Counted from the stretch's first letter, positions 6,840-16,766 are shown. The stretch is DNA of 64,000 bases from Caminibacter pacificus (GCF_003752135.1 NZ_RJVK01000001.1:248001-312000), one strand, 5' to 3'. Translations and numbers: made by a program. Notes: generated by a model from the sequence alone, not told the origin.

Positions 6840-8814
6840 TATTCTTTTTTTCGCAATATTCGCTTATGCGGATATTATAAAAGTTTATGCCACAAAAGCT
6901 TTGGAAGAGAATAAAACTATTATTCTTCAAAAACCTCTTATTATCTATAAAGATTTTATTATTCAAGCTCAAAAAGGTATCGTAAAAAACGATAAAACCG
7001 CTGTTTTGGAAGGAAATGTGACTGTTTTTTATCAAAACAGCGCCATAGAAGCGGATAAGGTTACAGTAATTTCCAAAAATAAAATTTTTGCTAAAAACAA
7101 TATTATTTACGATAGAAATCTCGATTTGTGGTTTAAAACGAAAAACGTTTCGATAAACGGCGATTTGATTAAATTTAAAAAGGTTATTTTTAGTAGTTGT
7201 TGTATCGATAAGCCCGATTGGTTTATCTATTCCAAAAAAGGAAGTTACAACAAAAAAACAAAATATATAAAGCTTTATAACCTTACTCTTTACGTTCATA
7301 AAGTACCGGTTTTTTATTTTCCGTTTTATTTTAACTCTCTTGATAAAACAAGGCGTTCGGGATTACTTAGACCGTATTTCGGATATTCTGCAAAAGAGGG
7401 CTTTTTATATACACAACCGGTTTATATAGTTTTGGGTCAAAGGGCCGATTTGGAATTCGATCCGACGATCAGAACTGCAAGAGGTAGAGGTTTATACGCT
7501 ACTTTTAGGTTTGTAGATTCTCCAAATTCTTATGGAGAAATAAAACTGGGTGAATTTATTGATTATGATAAATATTTTACTAAATATAATTTGGCAAACA
7601 AAAAACATTTCGGATATCAGTTTTTATACGAGAGGAATTCGACCGTCTTTACAAACGATAAATTATATATGGATTTAAAATACGCAAACGACGTCGATTA
7701 TTTTTATCTTAATCCTTATAATTATACTTTTAACACTTCGTATCTTATCGATAAAACAATTACTTCAAAAATAAATTATATTAATAGATTTAATACGAAT
7801 TATATATTTGGAATTTACGCTAAATATTTTATTGATACTTCAAAACTTTCAAATGAAGATACGATACAGGTTTTACCACAAATTAATTTACATAAATTCG
7901 TAACGAAAAACAGCAATATTTTAAACTCTTTTGATGCGAATTTTTACAATTATTATTCTATTCCTACAAAATATTATCAGTTTGATACTTTATTACCGAT
8001 AAGCTATTCAAAAGCAATATTAAATCATTATCTTTCATATAAAATAACGGAATCTTTTAGTTTTGCGAGTGCGAATTATTATAATTCTCAAACAAAACCG
8101 GACGTTTTTTCGCAGCTTTATACGAGTGTTGAGTTATACTCTTCTTTGATAAAAAAAGACGGATATTTACATATTATTAATCCTTCCGTTACTTTTAATT
8201 TTAACAACTATAACCATATTCAAAACTCCAATAATTTATTGGGAGAGTTGAAAATTAACAATAGCGTTAATTTAAAACTTTTCCAAATTTTTGAAAACGG
8301 AAATTTTTATTTGGATCATTCTTTGTCGCAAATGCTTTATATAGATTCGAACCAAAAAAACGATTTGGAAAATACATTAAATGTAAAAAAAGGAAATTAC
8401 TCTCTTAATTTGCAAAATAAATATTCTTGGGATTATAAAAGAACAATTTATAACGCATTAACGGCTTCTTATTCGGATAGTAATTATCTTTTAAAAATGA
8501 CACATATTTATAAATATGATAAAATTAATACGAATAAAATCAAAACGATTACTTTAAGGTTCGAAAAAAGCTTGAATCAATACAAACGATTTTATACGGA
8601 ATATAGTTATGATTTGTTAAATAGATATAATAAGTATATACTTTTAGGTGTAAAAATGTCAAAAAAATGTTGGCAGTACGATATCGGGTTTAAACGAAAT
8701 AGAATTCCGGTACTTAAAGAAGACGGAATTTCTTATAGAAACGATTATATTTTGAATTTTAACGTCTATTTTAATCCTATCGGCGGGTTAAAGCAGAGTA
8801 TATTATTAAACTAA
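6823..8814 (+). CDS. lptD: LPS assembly outer-membrane protein LptD
   Basis: About 663 residues from TTG 6823 (a TTG at 6820 is also possible), overlapping the RDD gene by 17 nt. A signal peptide (KIISILFFAIFAYA) is followed by an OstA/LptA-like jellyroll domain (about 20-110: QAQKGIVKNDKTAVLEGNV, then AIEADKV) and a long Tyr/Asn-rich beta-barrel region to the C-terminus. SSCC before W (about residue 125) recalls the conserved cysteine region of LptD. It is shorter than the E. coli protein (about 780), normal for this phylum. Inserts LPS into the outer leaflet of the outer membrane; the partner LptE is not seen. Confidence 0.85.
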   Translation: MLKIISILFFAIFAYADIIKVYATKALEENKTIILQKPLIIYKDFIIQAQKGIVKNDKTAVLEGNVTVFYQNSAIEADKVTVISKNKIFAKNNIIYDRNLDLWFKTKNVSINGDLIKFKKVIFSSCCIDKPDWFIYSKKGSYNKKTKYIKLYNLTLYVHKVPVFYFPFYFNSLDKTRRSGLLRPYFGYSAKEGFLYTQPVYIVLGQRADLEFDPTIRTARGRGLYATFRFVDSPNSYGEIKLGEFIDYDKYFTKYNLANKKHFGYQFLYERNSTVFTNDKLYMDLKYANDVDYFYLNPYNYTFNTSYLIDKTITSKINYINRFNTNYIFGIYAKYFIDTSKLSNEDTIQVLPQINLHKFVTKNSNILNSFDANFYNYYSIPTKYYQFDTLLPISYSKAILNHYLSYKITESFSFASANYYNSQTKPDVFSQLYTSVELYSSLIKKDGYLHIINPSVTFNFNNYNHIQNSNNLLGELKINNSVNLKLFQIFENGNFYLDHSLSQMLYIDSNQKNDLENTLNVKKGNYSLNLQNKYSWDYKRTIYNALTASYSDSNYLLKMTHIYKYDKINTNKIKTITLRFEKSLNQYKRFYTEYSYDLLNRYNKYILLGVKMSKKCWQYDIGFKRNRIPVLKEDGISYRNDYILNFNVYFNPIGGLKQSILLN

Positions 8815-8823
8815 GGGAAAATA

Positions 8824-10215
8824 ATGAAAACTGAAGTTAAAGTCGGTCTTTTTATATTAGTAGGACTTTTATCGCTTTTATATATGACTTTTCAGATAAA
8901 GACTCTTGAAGATTTTAAACAAAAAGGCTATCCGGTTTATGCTATCGTAAACGATGCAAGCGGTATTACTAAAAAATCAAAAGTCAAACTCAGAGGTGTG
9001 ACTATAGGATATGTAGATAGTATGAAACTTCTTGATAACGGAGTTAAATTAAAACTTTTGATTCAAAAAGGTGTAAAAATTCCTGTCGGTTCGGAAGTTG
9101 CCGTAGCTCAGGATAACGTTCTTGGCGGAAAATATCTAAAAATTATTCCTTCGAATAATACGGCATATCTACAACCAAAAGGTGTTATTAAAAAATACGT
9201 ACCTTCCGCTTCTATGGAAGACGTACTTACAAATATTAATAAAGCCGTAGGTGATGTAAGGGTATTGCTTGCAAAGCTTAATACTACACTAAATCAGCAA
9301 ACTATAGATAACATTCACGCTATGATTGCAAATTTAAAAGTTTCTTCCGAGAGATTAAATGATATTTTAGCTACAACTCAAATGAAGTTGCCTAAAATTT
9401 TGGATAATGCAAACGCTCTTGTGGTTTCGTATAAAGAGACGGGTGATATTATTAAGCGCAAAATTCCTGAAATTTTGGATAAAACCGATATGTTACTTGC
9501 TAAATTGAACAAAACGGGTGAAATTTTAAATACCAAACTTCCTAAATTGGCGGATGAGTATATAAATTTAGGAAAAAACGCAAATCAACTTCTTGTCGAA
9601 AACAAACAAGGACTTAAAAATACTATTGACGCAGCGAGTGATTTCTTTGCAAGTGGAAGCAAAAGTTTTCAAAAGCTTGACGATATGCTCGCAAGTATGC
9701 AAAAATCACAAATTCAAGTCGATATTTTCTCAAATTATATGACACGAGACGACTACTTTAAAACGACGGCAAATATTGCATATATGCCTAATCCTACAAA
9801 ATATTACATCGTAGGAGTTACGAGTACGAAAGACTATTCGACTAAAAATCCTAGTGATGAAGATAAAATCTATTTTAACGCCGAGCTTGGTAAAAGATAT
9901 GACAATTTACTAATTAGAGGAGGAATTATAGAAAGTACCGGCGGTGTTGGAGCCGATTATTTTCTTGATAAAGACAGGGTGAAATTGAGTGCCGATATTT
10001 ATGATTTCAATTCGGTTAACGACATAAGAGGGAATAATCCTAATCTTTCTTTAAAAGCTACATATCTGTATTTGAAACACTTGGAGTTTATTGCCGGTGT
10101 TGATAATATTCTAAATGCCGATGCGAGAACGTTTTTCTTAGGTGTGGGTGTTAAATTTATCGATAACGACTTGAAGACCATTATTGCCGGAGGAGGTACG
10201 TCATTTCTAAAATAG
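8824..10215 (+). CDS. MlaD/MCE family periplasmic lipid-transport protein
   Basis: 463 residues. One N-terminal membrane anchor (about 6-23), then an MCE domain (about 35-115; ASGITKKSKVKLRGVTIGYV and AVAQDNVLGGKYLKI are typical), then a long helical region (about 135-290) with repeated LPKILD/IPEILD/LPKLAD motifs, then a C-terminal beta-rich part of about 160 residues. MCE proteins form hexamers that shuttle phospholipids between membranes. The usual MlaE permease and MlaF ATPase are not adjacent. The C-terminal region ends like an outer-membrane strand, so this MCE protein may reach the outer membrane; that is inference. Confidence 0.85.
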   Translation: MKTEVKVGLFILVGLLSLLYMTFQIKTLEDFKQKGYPVYAIVNDASGITKKSKVKLRGVTIGYVDSMKLLDNGVKLKLLIQKGVKIPVGSEVAVAQDNVLGGKYLKIIPSNNTAYLQPKGVIKKYVPSASMEDVLTNINKAVGDVRVLLAKLNTTLNQQTIDNIHAMIANLKVSSERLNDILATTQMKLPKILDNANALVVSYKETGDIIKRKIPEILDKTDMLLAKLNKTGEILNTKLPKLADEYINLGKNANQLLVENKQGLKNTIDAASDFFASGSKSFQKLDDMLASMQKSQIQVDIFSNYMTRDDYFKTTANIAYMPNPTKYYIVGVTSTKDYSTKNPSDEDKIYFNAELGKRYDNLLIRGGIIESTGGVGADYFLDKDRVKLSADIYDFNSVNDIRGNNPNLSLKATYLYLKHLEFIAGVDNILNADARTFFLGVGVKFIDNDLKTIIAGGGTSFLK

Positions 10216-10466
10216 ACGAAATAAAAGAGGCTTGTAACATTTTGGAGATTAAGCCTCTTAGTACTATGAAAGATATCGACAAAAAATATAAAAAACTTGC
10301 AAAAAAATATCACGCTGATATGGGCGGAGATGATGAAAAGATGAAAAAAATAAACGAAGCTTATAAAATTTTAAAAGATTACGTTTTAAATTATAAATTT
10401 ACATTTAGCGAAGAAGAAATTTTAAAACAATATCCGGATGAATTTATCAAAAAATTTAAGGTGTGA
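10203..10466 (+). CDS. Small J-domain protein with HAD instead of HPD; probable ATT start
   Basis: A bare J-domain. Helix I is ACNILEIKPLSTMKDIDKKY; helices II/III are joined by H37-A38-D39 where DnaJ proteins have HPD, so stimulation of DnaK may be weak. No ATG, GTG or TTG precedes helix I: the first TTG (10242) would remove half of it. AGGAGG at 10191-10196 stands 6 nt before ATT 10203, giving an 87-aa protein that overlaps mlaD by 13 nt, so I place the start there. The SD falls in Gly codons of mlaD and could be chance; ATA at 10212 is another option. The next gene starts 2 nt after the stop. Confidence 0.75.
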   Translation: MSKIDEIKEACNILEIKPLSTMKDIDKKYKKLAKKYHADMGGDDEKMKKINEAYKILKDYVLNYKFTFSEEEILKQYPDEFIKKFKV

Positions 10467-10467
10467 G

Positions 10468-11058
10468 ATGATTTTCGAAAATAGAGAAGACGCTTTGAAT
10501 AAACTTCTTGAAGTGGTAGATAAAGATATTTTTACTGATTGCGTTATTTTAGCGATAAGTAAAAACGGAGTATATTACGCAAGAGAGCTCGGGCTTAGAA
10601 ACGGGCTGGTTGAGGGGGATTTTCTTTTTATCGAGGAAGTTAAATCTCCGATTAATAAAGATACTTCACTTGCGGCTGTTAGTGAGACGAGAGATTATGT
10701 TTTGATTGACGAGCTTATCGAGTCGTTTGAAATTACAGATGATTATCTGTTTGGCGAGATAGAAAGGGTGTATGAGGAGAAAATTTTAGAGGATATTTAT
10801 CAATTTCGTGCGGGAGAGGGTATAATTTCACTTGAGAATAAAAATGTTTTATTAGTGGATGAGGGAGCGAATACAGGACTTACTTTATTATGTGCCATAA
10901 AAAGCTGTATTTCCAAAAACGTAAGTTCAATAAGTGTTGCGATACCCGTAATAGCAAAAGAAACGGCGGAGATGGTTGAAAAACTTGTTGACCATACGTT
11001 TTTTGTTAAAGTTGTAGAAGATTATATAGATACCGAATTTTATTTTAAGGAGTTTTAA
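10468..11058 (+). CDS. Phosphoribosyltransferase-like protein
   Basis: 196 residues from ATG 10468 (SD AAGGTG); an upstream TTG would overlap the J-domain gene and lacks an SD. The PRPP-binding loop is NVLLVDEGANTGLTLL (about 131-146), a variant of the type I PRTase motif with acidic residues followed by G-NTG. An N-terminal region resembles other PRTases that handle nucleobases or unknown substrates. The substrate cannot be named. Its TAA overlaps the pnp ATG (TAATG), and this pairing is typical in Campylobacterota. Confidence 0.7.
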   Translation: MIFENREDALNKLLEVVDKDIFTDCVILAISKNGVYYARELGLRNGLVEGDFLFIEEVKSPINKDTSLAAVSETRDYVLIDELIESFEITDDYLFGEIERVYEEKILEDIYQFRAGEGIISLENKNVLLVDEGANTGLTLLCAIKSCISKNVSSISVAIPVIAKETAEMVEKLVDHTFFVKVVEDYIDTEFYFKEF

Positions 11059-13223
11059 TGAGTTGTGAAGTTGATATTAAGTTAAACGATAAAGAACAAA
11101 AGTTAATATTAAATAAAGTTGCGAAACAAGCGGATAGCTCTATTTGGTGGCAAGAAGGAAATACCGTAATGCTTGCTACTTTAACATACAATCCCGATGA
11201 GGTAATCGAAGAAGATTTCGTACCTTTAGTAGTGCAATACGTAGAAAGAGCTTATGCGGTAGGGAAAATTCCTGCGGGATTTGTAAAAAGAGAACAAAAA
11301 CCGGGAGATTTCGAAACATTAACCGCAAGAATAGTAGATAGAAGCCTAAGACCTCTTTTCCCGAGAAACTACGGATACGATACTATTATTACCATTATGG
11401 CTTTGAGTGCGGATGAAGATAGCGATTTGCAAGTGGCGGCTATGAATGCGGCGGCTGCGTGTATGTATATGAGCTCTTTGCCTTTTGCAAAAATGGTACA
11501 CGGGGTTAGAATCACAAGAATCGACGGGAAATTGGTTGTTAATCCGTCTTTAAGCGAACTTGAAAAGGGTGATTTTAATCTTTTCGTAACGGGTACGAAA
11601 GACGAGCTTTTAATGATTGAGTACGCAAGCCAAGGTCAAGAAGAGATTGAGATAATTCCTGTTGAAGATATTATGCTTGACGGGGCTCCTATTGAAAACA
11701 CTATCGTAAAATATAAAACGAACGAAATTAGTGAAGACGAGCTTATAGAAGCTTTAAAATTGGCACAAGAAAAGATAAAAGAAGGTGCGGAAATTTATGA
11801 AGAAGCGCTTAAAAACTTCGTAAAAGAAAAAGTTAATTTCGAAGAGAGAAAAGAGGTTGATTTAACTCCTTATATTAAAGAAATCAAAGAAAAATATGCC
11901 GATGAGCTTAGAGAAATTATCAAACATTTAAGTAAAAGCGAAAGAGATTATCTCCTAAAACAATTCGCAAGAAAAATTGCAAGCGCGCTTGGCGAAGAAG
12001 AGAACTTCGATGCGATTTTAAAAGCTGTTAAAGAAGTGAAAAGAGAAATTGTCAGAGGTATGATTTTATATGAAAACGTAAGGGCAGACGGAAGAAAACT
12101 TGACGAAATCAGACCTATTAGTATCGAAACTAACGTACTTCCAAGAGCACACGGAAGCTGTCTGTTTACAAGAGGACAAACTCAAGCTTTAGCGGTGGCT
12201 ACAAGAGGTAGTGAAATGGATGCGCAAGTTTATGCAAACCTCACAGATAAAGAAGAAAAACTTGAAAGATTTATGCTTCACTACAACTTCCCGGCATTTG
12301 CGGTTGGTGAAGCCGTAAGACTCGGACCTCCGAGCAGAAGAGAGCTTGGACACGGAAACTTGGCTAAAAGAGCGATAGAACCGTTAATCGACCCTGAATT
12401 TGATGAAACAGTAAGAGTTGTGAGCGAGATTCTCGAAAGTAACGGTTCATCTTCAATGGCAACCGTTTGTGCGAGCGCTATCGCTTTAAAAGCGGCAAAA
12501 GTACCTCTATTAAAACTTGCTGCGGGTATCGCTATGGGTATGGTTAGCGAGGGTGATAAATACGCTATTTTAACTGACATTATGGGACTTGAAGACCACG
12601 ACGGAGATATGGACTTTAAAGTTGCCGGTACGTGGGACGGAATTACAGCAATGCAAATGGATATTAAACTCGGAGGAATTTCTCTTGATATCTTAAAAGA
12701 AGCGCTTTATCAAGCAAAAGAAGCAAGAGCGTTTATTTTAGAAAAAATGGAAAACGCGGTAGAAAACATCAAATATAATGAAGACGTACTTCCAAAAAGC
12801 GTAAGCTTTAAAGTGGAACCTGACAAAATTATCGATATTATCGGTACGGCAGGAAAAACGGTTAAAGAAATTATTGCAAAATTCGGTATTACTATCGACC
12901 TTGACAGAGAAACGGGTAAAGTTAAGATTTACGGAGATAGTTACGACCAAATGAACGCGGCAAAAGATTATATTCTAAACGTAATTTGTAAAGACGACAA
13001 ACCAAAAATACCTAACTTCGAAATCGGAAGCGTGATTGAGGGAACTATTAAAAGAAAAGTACCATTCGGAATGTTTGTAGAAATCGCACCTGATGTCGAG
13101 GGGCTTTTACATATCAGCAAACTAAACGGAAGAAGCCTTGATGAGTTTGAAGAAGGTCAAAAAATCAAAGTAAAAGTCCTCTCTCAAAGCGGATTTAAAA
13201 TCGAACTTGCTTTGGCGGAGTAG
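11058..13223 (+). CDS. pnp: Polyribonucleotide nucleotidyltransferase (PNPase)
   Basis: 721 residues. Trimeric phosphorolytic 3'-5' exoribonuclease of mRNA decay. Two RNase PH-like domains (about 10-230 and 335-550), the second with RADGRKLDEIRPI, SCLFTRGQTQAL and the phosphate-binding GSSSMATVC region; a KH domain (about 565-625, IIGTAGKTVKEI carrying GxxG); and an S1 domain (about 640-720, IEGTIKRKVPFGMFVEI). All domains are intact. SD AAGGAG. Confidence 0.97.
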   Translation: MSCEVDIKLNDKEQKLILNKVAKQADSSIWWQEGNTVMLATLTYNPDEVIEEDFVPLVVQYVERAYAVGKIPAGFVKREQKPGDFETLTARIVDRSLRPLFPRNYGYDTIITIMALSADEDSDLQVAAMNAAAACMYMSSLPFAKMVHGVRITRIDGKLVVNPSLSELEKGDFNLFVTGTKDELLMIEYASQGQEEIEIIPVEDIMLDGAPIENTIVKYKTNEISEDELIEALKLAQEKIKEGAEIYEEALKNFVKEKVNFEERKEVDLTPYIKEIKEKYADELREIIKHLSKSERDYLLKQFARKIASALGEEENFDAILKAVKEVKREIVRGMILYENVRADGRKLDEIRPISIETNVLPRAHGSCLFTRGQTQALAVATRGSEMDAQVYANLTDKEEKLERFMLHYNFPAFAVGEAVRLGPPSRRELGHGNLAKRAIEPLIDPEFDETVRVVSEILESNGSSSMATVCASAIALKAAKVPLLKLAAGIAMGMVSEGDKYAILTDIMGLEDHDGDMDFKVAGTWDGITAMQMDIKLGGISLDILKEALYQAKEARAFILEKMENAVENIKYNEDVLPKSVSFKVEPDKIIDIIGTAGKTVKEIIAKFGITIDLDRETGKVKIYGDSYDQMNAAKDYILNVICKDDKPKIPNFEIGSVIEGTIKRKVPFGMFVEIAPDVEGLLHISKLNGRSLDEFEEGQKIKVKVLSQSGFKIELALAE

Positions 13224-13226
13224 CGG

Positions 13227-14318
13227 ATGTTTGAAAAATATCCTTTTGAAAAACTAAACGAACTTTTAAAAGACGTTCCTCATCCCGAGGAAGTTTTGTC
13301 TTTGACAATCGGCGAGCCTCAATTCGAAACTCCCAAATTCATTCAAGATTCGCTTTGCAAAAACGCAAAATACCTAAACAAATATCCAAAAACTGCGGGT
13401 GAAGAAGTTTTAAAAGAAGCTCAAAGAGGCTTTGTAAAAAGAAGATATTCGATTGAGCTTAAAAAAGACGAATTATTGCCGAGTTTCGGGACAAGAGAGC
13501 TTTTATTTAACTTTCCGCTTTTTTTAAGACCTAAAAAAACCGCTTTTCCTAATCCTTTTTATCAAATATACGAAGGTGCGGCAATAGCGGCCGGTAGCGA
13601 AATAAATTATATGGAGCTAAAAAAAGAAAACGACTTTAAAAATAGATTGTCTCAGCTTGAGGGGGATGAGGATTTTATAATCTTAAATACTCCAAATAAC
13701 CCCACAGCAAGCGTTATGAGTTTGGATGAGCTTAGTGAGTGGGTTGAGTATGCTTTGAAAAACGATGTGGTTATTTTGAGTGACGAATGTTATAGCGAAC
13801 TGTATATAGACGAAAAACCGCCGAGTATTTTAGAAGCGGCGATAAATGTCGGAAATAAAAATTTTAAAAATATTTTGGCGATTAATTCCATTTCCAAAAG
13901 AAGCAGTGCGCCGGGGCTTAGAAGCGGATTTATCGCAGGCGATAGCGAAATATTAAAAAGATACTTGTCTTTTAGGACCTATGTGGGATGTGCTTCTCCG
14001 CTTCCTTTACAATACGCTGCGGCTGAGGCTTGGAGTGATGATGAACATGTCGAGCCTTTTAGAGAAAAATATAGAAAAAATTTCGAGATTGCAAAAGAGA
14101 TTTTGGGAGTGGAGATTCCAAAAGCCACTTTTTATATCTGGCTTGAGGTGGGTGATGATATAGAATTTACAAAAGAGGCGTATAAAAGAGGCGTAAAAGT
14201 AATGCCGGGACGTTTTATGGGAAGAAAAGGAGCCGGTGAGGGGTATGTGAGAATTGCCCTTGTGTATGATGAAGAAAGAACGAAAAAAGCATTAAAAATA
14301 ATTAAGGAGCTATTATGA
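13227..14318 (+). CDS. dapC: Class I/II PLP aminotransferase, probable succinyldiaminopimelate transaminase
   Basis: 363 residues. PLP lysine in SISKRSSAPGLRSGF (about 222-236); NTPNNPTASVM (about 153-163) and SDECYSELY (about 188-196) are aminotransferase landmarks; the C-terminal Arg lies in YVRIAL. The length and SIGEPQ/LTIGEP-type N-terminus match the DapC branch used for lysine and diaminopimelate synthesis. The substrate is inferred from family resemblance only, so aspartate-type activity is possible. It starts 3 nt after pnp, and murC is two genes downstream, consistent with a peptidoglycan precursor role. Confidence 0.8.
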   Translation: MFEKYPFEKLNELLKDVPHPEEVLSLTIGEPQFETPKFIQDSLCKNAKYLNKYPKTAGEEVLKEAQRGFVKRRYSIELKKDELLPSFGTRELLFNFPLFLRPKKTAFPNPFYQIYEGAAIAAGSEINYMELKKENDFKNRLSQLEGDEDFIILNTPNNPTASVMSLDELSEWVEYALKNDVVILSDECYSELYIDEKPPSILEAAINVGNKNFKNILAINSISKRSSAPGLRSGFIAGDSEILKRYLSFRTYVGCASPLPLQYAAAEAWSDDEHVEPFREKYRKNFEIAKEILGVEIPKATFYIWLEVGDDIEFTKEAYKRGVKVMPGRFMGRKGAGEGYVRIALVYDEERTKKALKIIKELL

Positions 14319-14785
14319 GTATTGCACAAAAATATAAAGAATTGGAAAAATACCTGCATAAAGACGATGCGGAAAAAATAAATAAAATTTTTAGCGAGAT
14401 TTTAAAAGAAACATTCGACCTTGTAAATAAAAAGATAGAATCTAAAGGTACTTTTGATATAAACGACCCTGAAGAGGCGGCGGCTGTTAGAGCAATGTTC
14501 GAATATATGCTCGAATTGTGGAACGACGGCGAAATCGAAGAGGCAAAAGAGGTCGGCTATGATATGGCGTATCTTGTTAACGACCCTAAAATTAAAGAGA
14601 TGTTTAGTATGTATGTGCTCGGAATGCTTGATAAATTGGATATCGATACGTTTTTTGAAAAATATGTTGACGATTCAAAAGCGTATAAAGATATGTTTTT
14701 AGCGGAATTTAACGATGATATCGACGAGCTTGTTATAAAACACAAAAAACAATTTCAAGAAGAGTTTAGTAAAGACGCAAAATGA
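14315..14785 (+). CDS. Uncharacterised acidic helical protein, 156 aa
   Basis: No family recognised. It is soluble, strongly charged and predicted mostly helical, with an acidic middle (NDPEEAAAVRAMFEYMLELW) and no signal peptide. It overlaps the aminotransferase at its start and murC at its end (ATGA type, 4 nt each), so it is an integral part of this operon and likely cytoplasmic. SD AAGGAG precedes ATG. Confidence 0.75.
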   Translation: MSIAQKYKELEKYLHKDDAEKINKIFSEILKETFDLVNKKIESKGTFDINDPEEAAAVRAMFEYMLELWNDGEIEEAKEVGYDMAYLVNDPKIKEMFSMYVLGMLDKLDIDTFFEKYVDDSKAYKDMFLAEFNDDIDELVIKHKKQFQEEFSKDAK

Positions 14786-16089
14786 ATCACGTTCATTTTG
14801 TTGGAATCGGGGGTATCGGGCTTAGTGCCATTGCGAGATATTTAAACGCTGCCGGAGTGAAGGTTAGCGGTAGCGATATAAAAGAGACGCCTCTTACTGC
14901 AAAACTTAGAGTCGAAGGAATCGAAGTAAATATTCCTCATGATGAAAAAAACGTAACGACTCCGGATTTGCTCGTTCATACTGCCGTAGCAAAGCCAGAT
15001 AACGTAGAACTTATAGCGGCAAAGAAAAAAGGTATTAAAACTTTAAGTAGAAGAGAGTTTTTGCCATATATCGTAAATGATAAAAAAGTTTTGTCCGTTT
15101 GCGGAGCACACGGAAAAAGCACGACTACTGCTATTTTATCTTCCGTTTTGCCTCAAGCTAACGCCTTAATCGGAGCCGAGAGTAAAGAGTTTCATTCGAA
15201 TGCAAGAAGAACGGATAGTGAGCTTTTGGTATTCGAAGCGGATGAGAGTGACGGAAGTTTTGTAGATTCTAATCCTTATATCGCTATTGTGACGAATACA
15301 GAGCCCGAGCATATGGAGTTTTATAATCACGATTTGGATAAATTTTACGCTCATTATGAAGAATTTTTGAAAAAAGCGAAAATCAGAGTTGTTAACGGAG
15401 ATGACGAATTTATCAAAAAACTTGATTTACCTATGAAAAAAGTCTATTTAAAAGACGCAAAAAACATTCGTTACGAAGTAAGAGACGGACTTCCTAAAAC
15501 CGTATTCGAATATGAAAATAGAGAGTTTGAAGTTTACGGATTCGGAGAGCATTTGGTGCTTGATGCGCTTCTTGCTATTGAAGCTGCAAGAGAGTTTTTG
15601 AATATTGACGAGATTGTAAGTAATATTAAAAATTTCATTGGTATCAAAAAGAGATTCGATATTATAAGACATACCGATAATTTCGTTTTGATTGACGATT
15701 ACGGACATCATCCTACCGAAATAAAAGCAACTCTTCATTCGGCAAAGATATACGCTATGCTAAACGGACTTGATAATGTCGTAGCTATTTGGCAGCCTCA
15801 CAAATACAGCAGAACGATCGATAATCTTGAAGGGTTTGTTGAATGCTTCAATGAAGCGAGCGAGCTTGTGATACTTCCGGTATGGTCTGCGGGAGAGAAA
15901 GAGGTGTTTATTGATTTTGAAAAGCATTTTGCAAAACATAATCCAATTTTTGCAAAGAGAGTAAAAGTTGATGGAAATAATATTATGTTAATTGATGAGA
16001 ACGGAGAAATTATAAAAACAATAGATAATGGATTGATTATCGGATTCGGAGCGGGTGATATCACGTATCAACTAAGAGGATATTTATGA
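14782..16089 (+). CDS. murC: UDP-N-acetylmuramate-L-alanine ligase
   Basis: 435 residues. Adds L-alanine to UDP-MurNAc, the first step in building the peptidoglycan stem peptide. N-terminal Rossmann HFVGIGGIGLSAIARYL, the ATP loop CGAHGKSTTTAIL (about 110-122), the Mur motif EADESDGSF and the C-terminal IDDYGHHPTEIKATL (about 300) are all present. Slightly shorter than E. coli MurC (491). It overlaps both neighbours by 4 nt. Confidence 0.96.
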   Translation: MNHVHFVGIGGIGLSAIARYLNAAGVKVSGSDIKETPLTAKLRVEGIEVNIPHDEKNVTTPDLLVHTAVAKPDNVELIAAKKKGIKTLSRREFLPYIVNDKKVLSVCGAHGKSTTTAILSSVLPQANALIGAESKEFHSNARRTDSELLVFEADESDGSFVDSNPYIAIVTNTEPEHMEFYNHDLDKFYAHYEEFLKKAKIRVVNGDDEFIKKLDLPMKKVYLKDAKNIRYEVRDGLPKTVFEYENREFEVYGFGEHLVLDALLAIEAAREFLNIDEIVSNIKNFIGIKKRFDIIRHTDNFVLIDDYGHHPTEIKATLHSAKIYAMLNGLDNVVAIWQPHKYSRTIDNLEGFVECFNEASELVILPVWSAGEKEVFIDFEKHFAKHNPIFAKRVKVDGNNIMLIDENGEIIKTIDNGLIIGFGAGDITYQLRGYL

Positions 16090-16766
16090 AAACATGCGGA
16101 ATAATAGGCGGAATGAGTTGGGAGAGTAGTGCGGAGTATTATAAACTCATAAACGAACAAATCAACCGAAAACTTGGAGGGTTACACAGCGCAAAGATAA
16201 TACTTTATAGTGTCGATTTTCAAGAAATTGCAGAATATCAAAAAAATAATTTATGGGAAAAAAGTGCTGAAGTATTATCTAACGCTGCAAAATCTCTTGA
16301 AAAAGCAGGTGCCGATTTTGTAATGATAGCTACAAATACGATGCATAAAGTAGCCGATAAAGTAAAATCTTCAATTTCCATACCTCTTTTGGATATAAGA
16401 GACTCTCTTATCGAAGAGATTAAAGCTAAAAATTTAAAAAATGTGCTGTTGTTGGGTACTAAATTTACAATGGAAGATTGTTTTTATGTGGATTATTTGA
16501 AAAAAAGAGGAGTGGATGTAGTTGTTCCTGAATCTCAAGATAGAGAGATTATTCATAAAGTAATATTTGATGAGTTGTGTCTTGGTGTGACTAAAGATTC
16601 GTCAAAAAAAGAGTTTTTAAAAATAATAGAGAAGTATGAAACCGAGGGTGTAATTTTAGGGTGTACCGAAATCGGAATGTTGATTTCTCAAAAAGACACT
16701 TCAAAAACTATTCTTGATACTACGAAAATTCATTGCAATTTTGCAGTTAAAATAATGTGTCAGTGA
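16086..16766 (+). CDS. Aspartate/glutamate racemase family protein
   Basis: 226 residues. Begins TCGIIGGMSWESSAEYY, the signature of the RacD/YgeA branch, with the first catalytic position in IATNTMHK (Thr/Asn where many racemases have a Cys) and the second Cys intact in GVILGCTEIGML. The YgeA-type enzymes often show a Cys/Thr pair. Might supply D-aspartate or D-glutamate for the cell wall; its coupling to murC (4-nt overlap) supports that, but the substrate is not proven. Confidence 0.85.
   Translation: MKTCGIIGGMSWESSAEYYKLINEQINRKLGGLHSAKIILYSVDFQEIAEYQKNNLWEKSAEVLSNAAKSLEKAGADFVMIATNTMHKVADKVKSSISIPLLDIRDSLIEEIKAKNLKNVLLLGTKFTMEDCFYVDYLKKRGVDVVVPESQDREIIHKVIFDELCLGVTKDSSKKEFLKIIEKYETEGVILGCTEIGMLISQKDTSKTILDTTKIHCNFAVKIMCQ

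Noticed and set aside
6769-7299. 176-codon minus-strand ORF opposite the start of lptD
   Set aside because: No SD or family motif; it is a shadow of the RDD/lptD coding frames, whose plus-strand signatures are clear.
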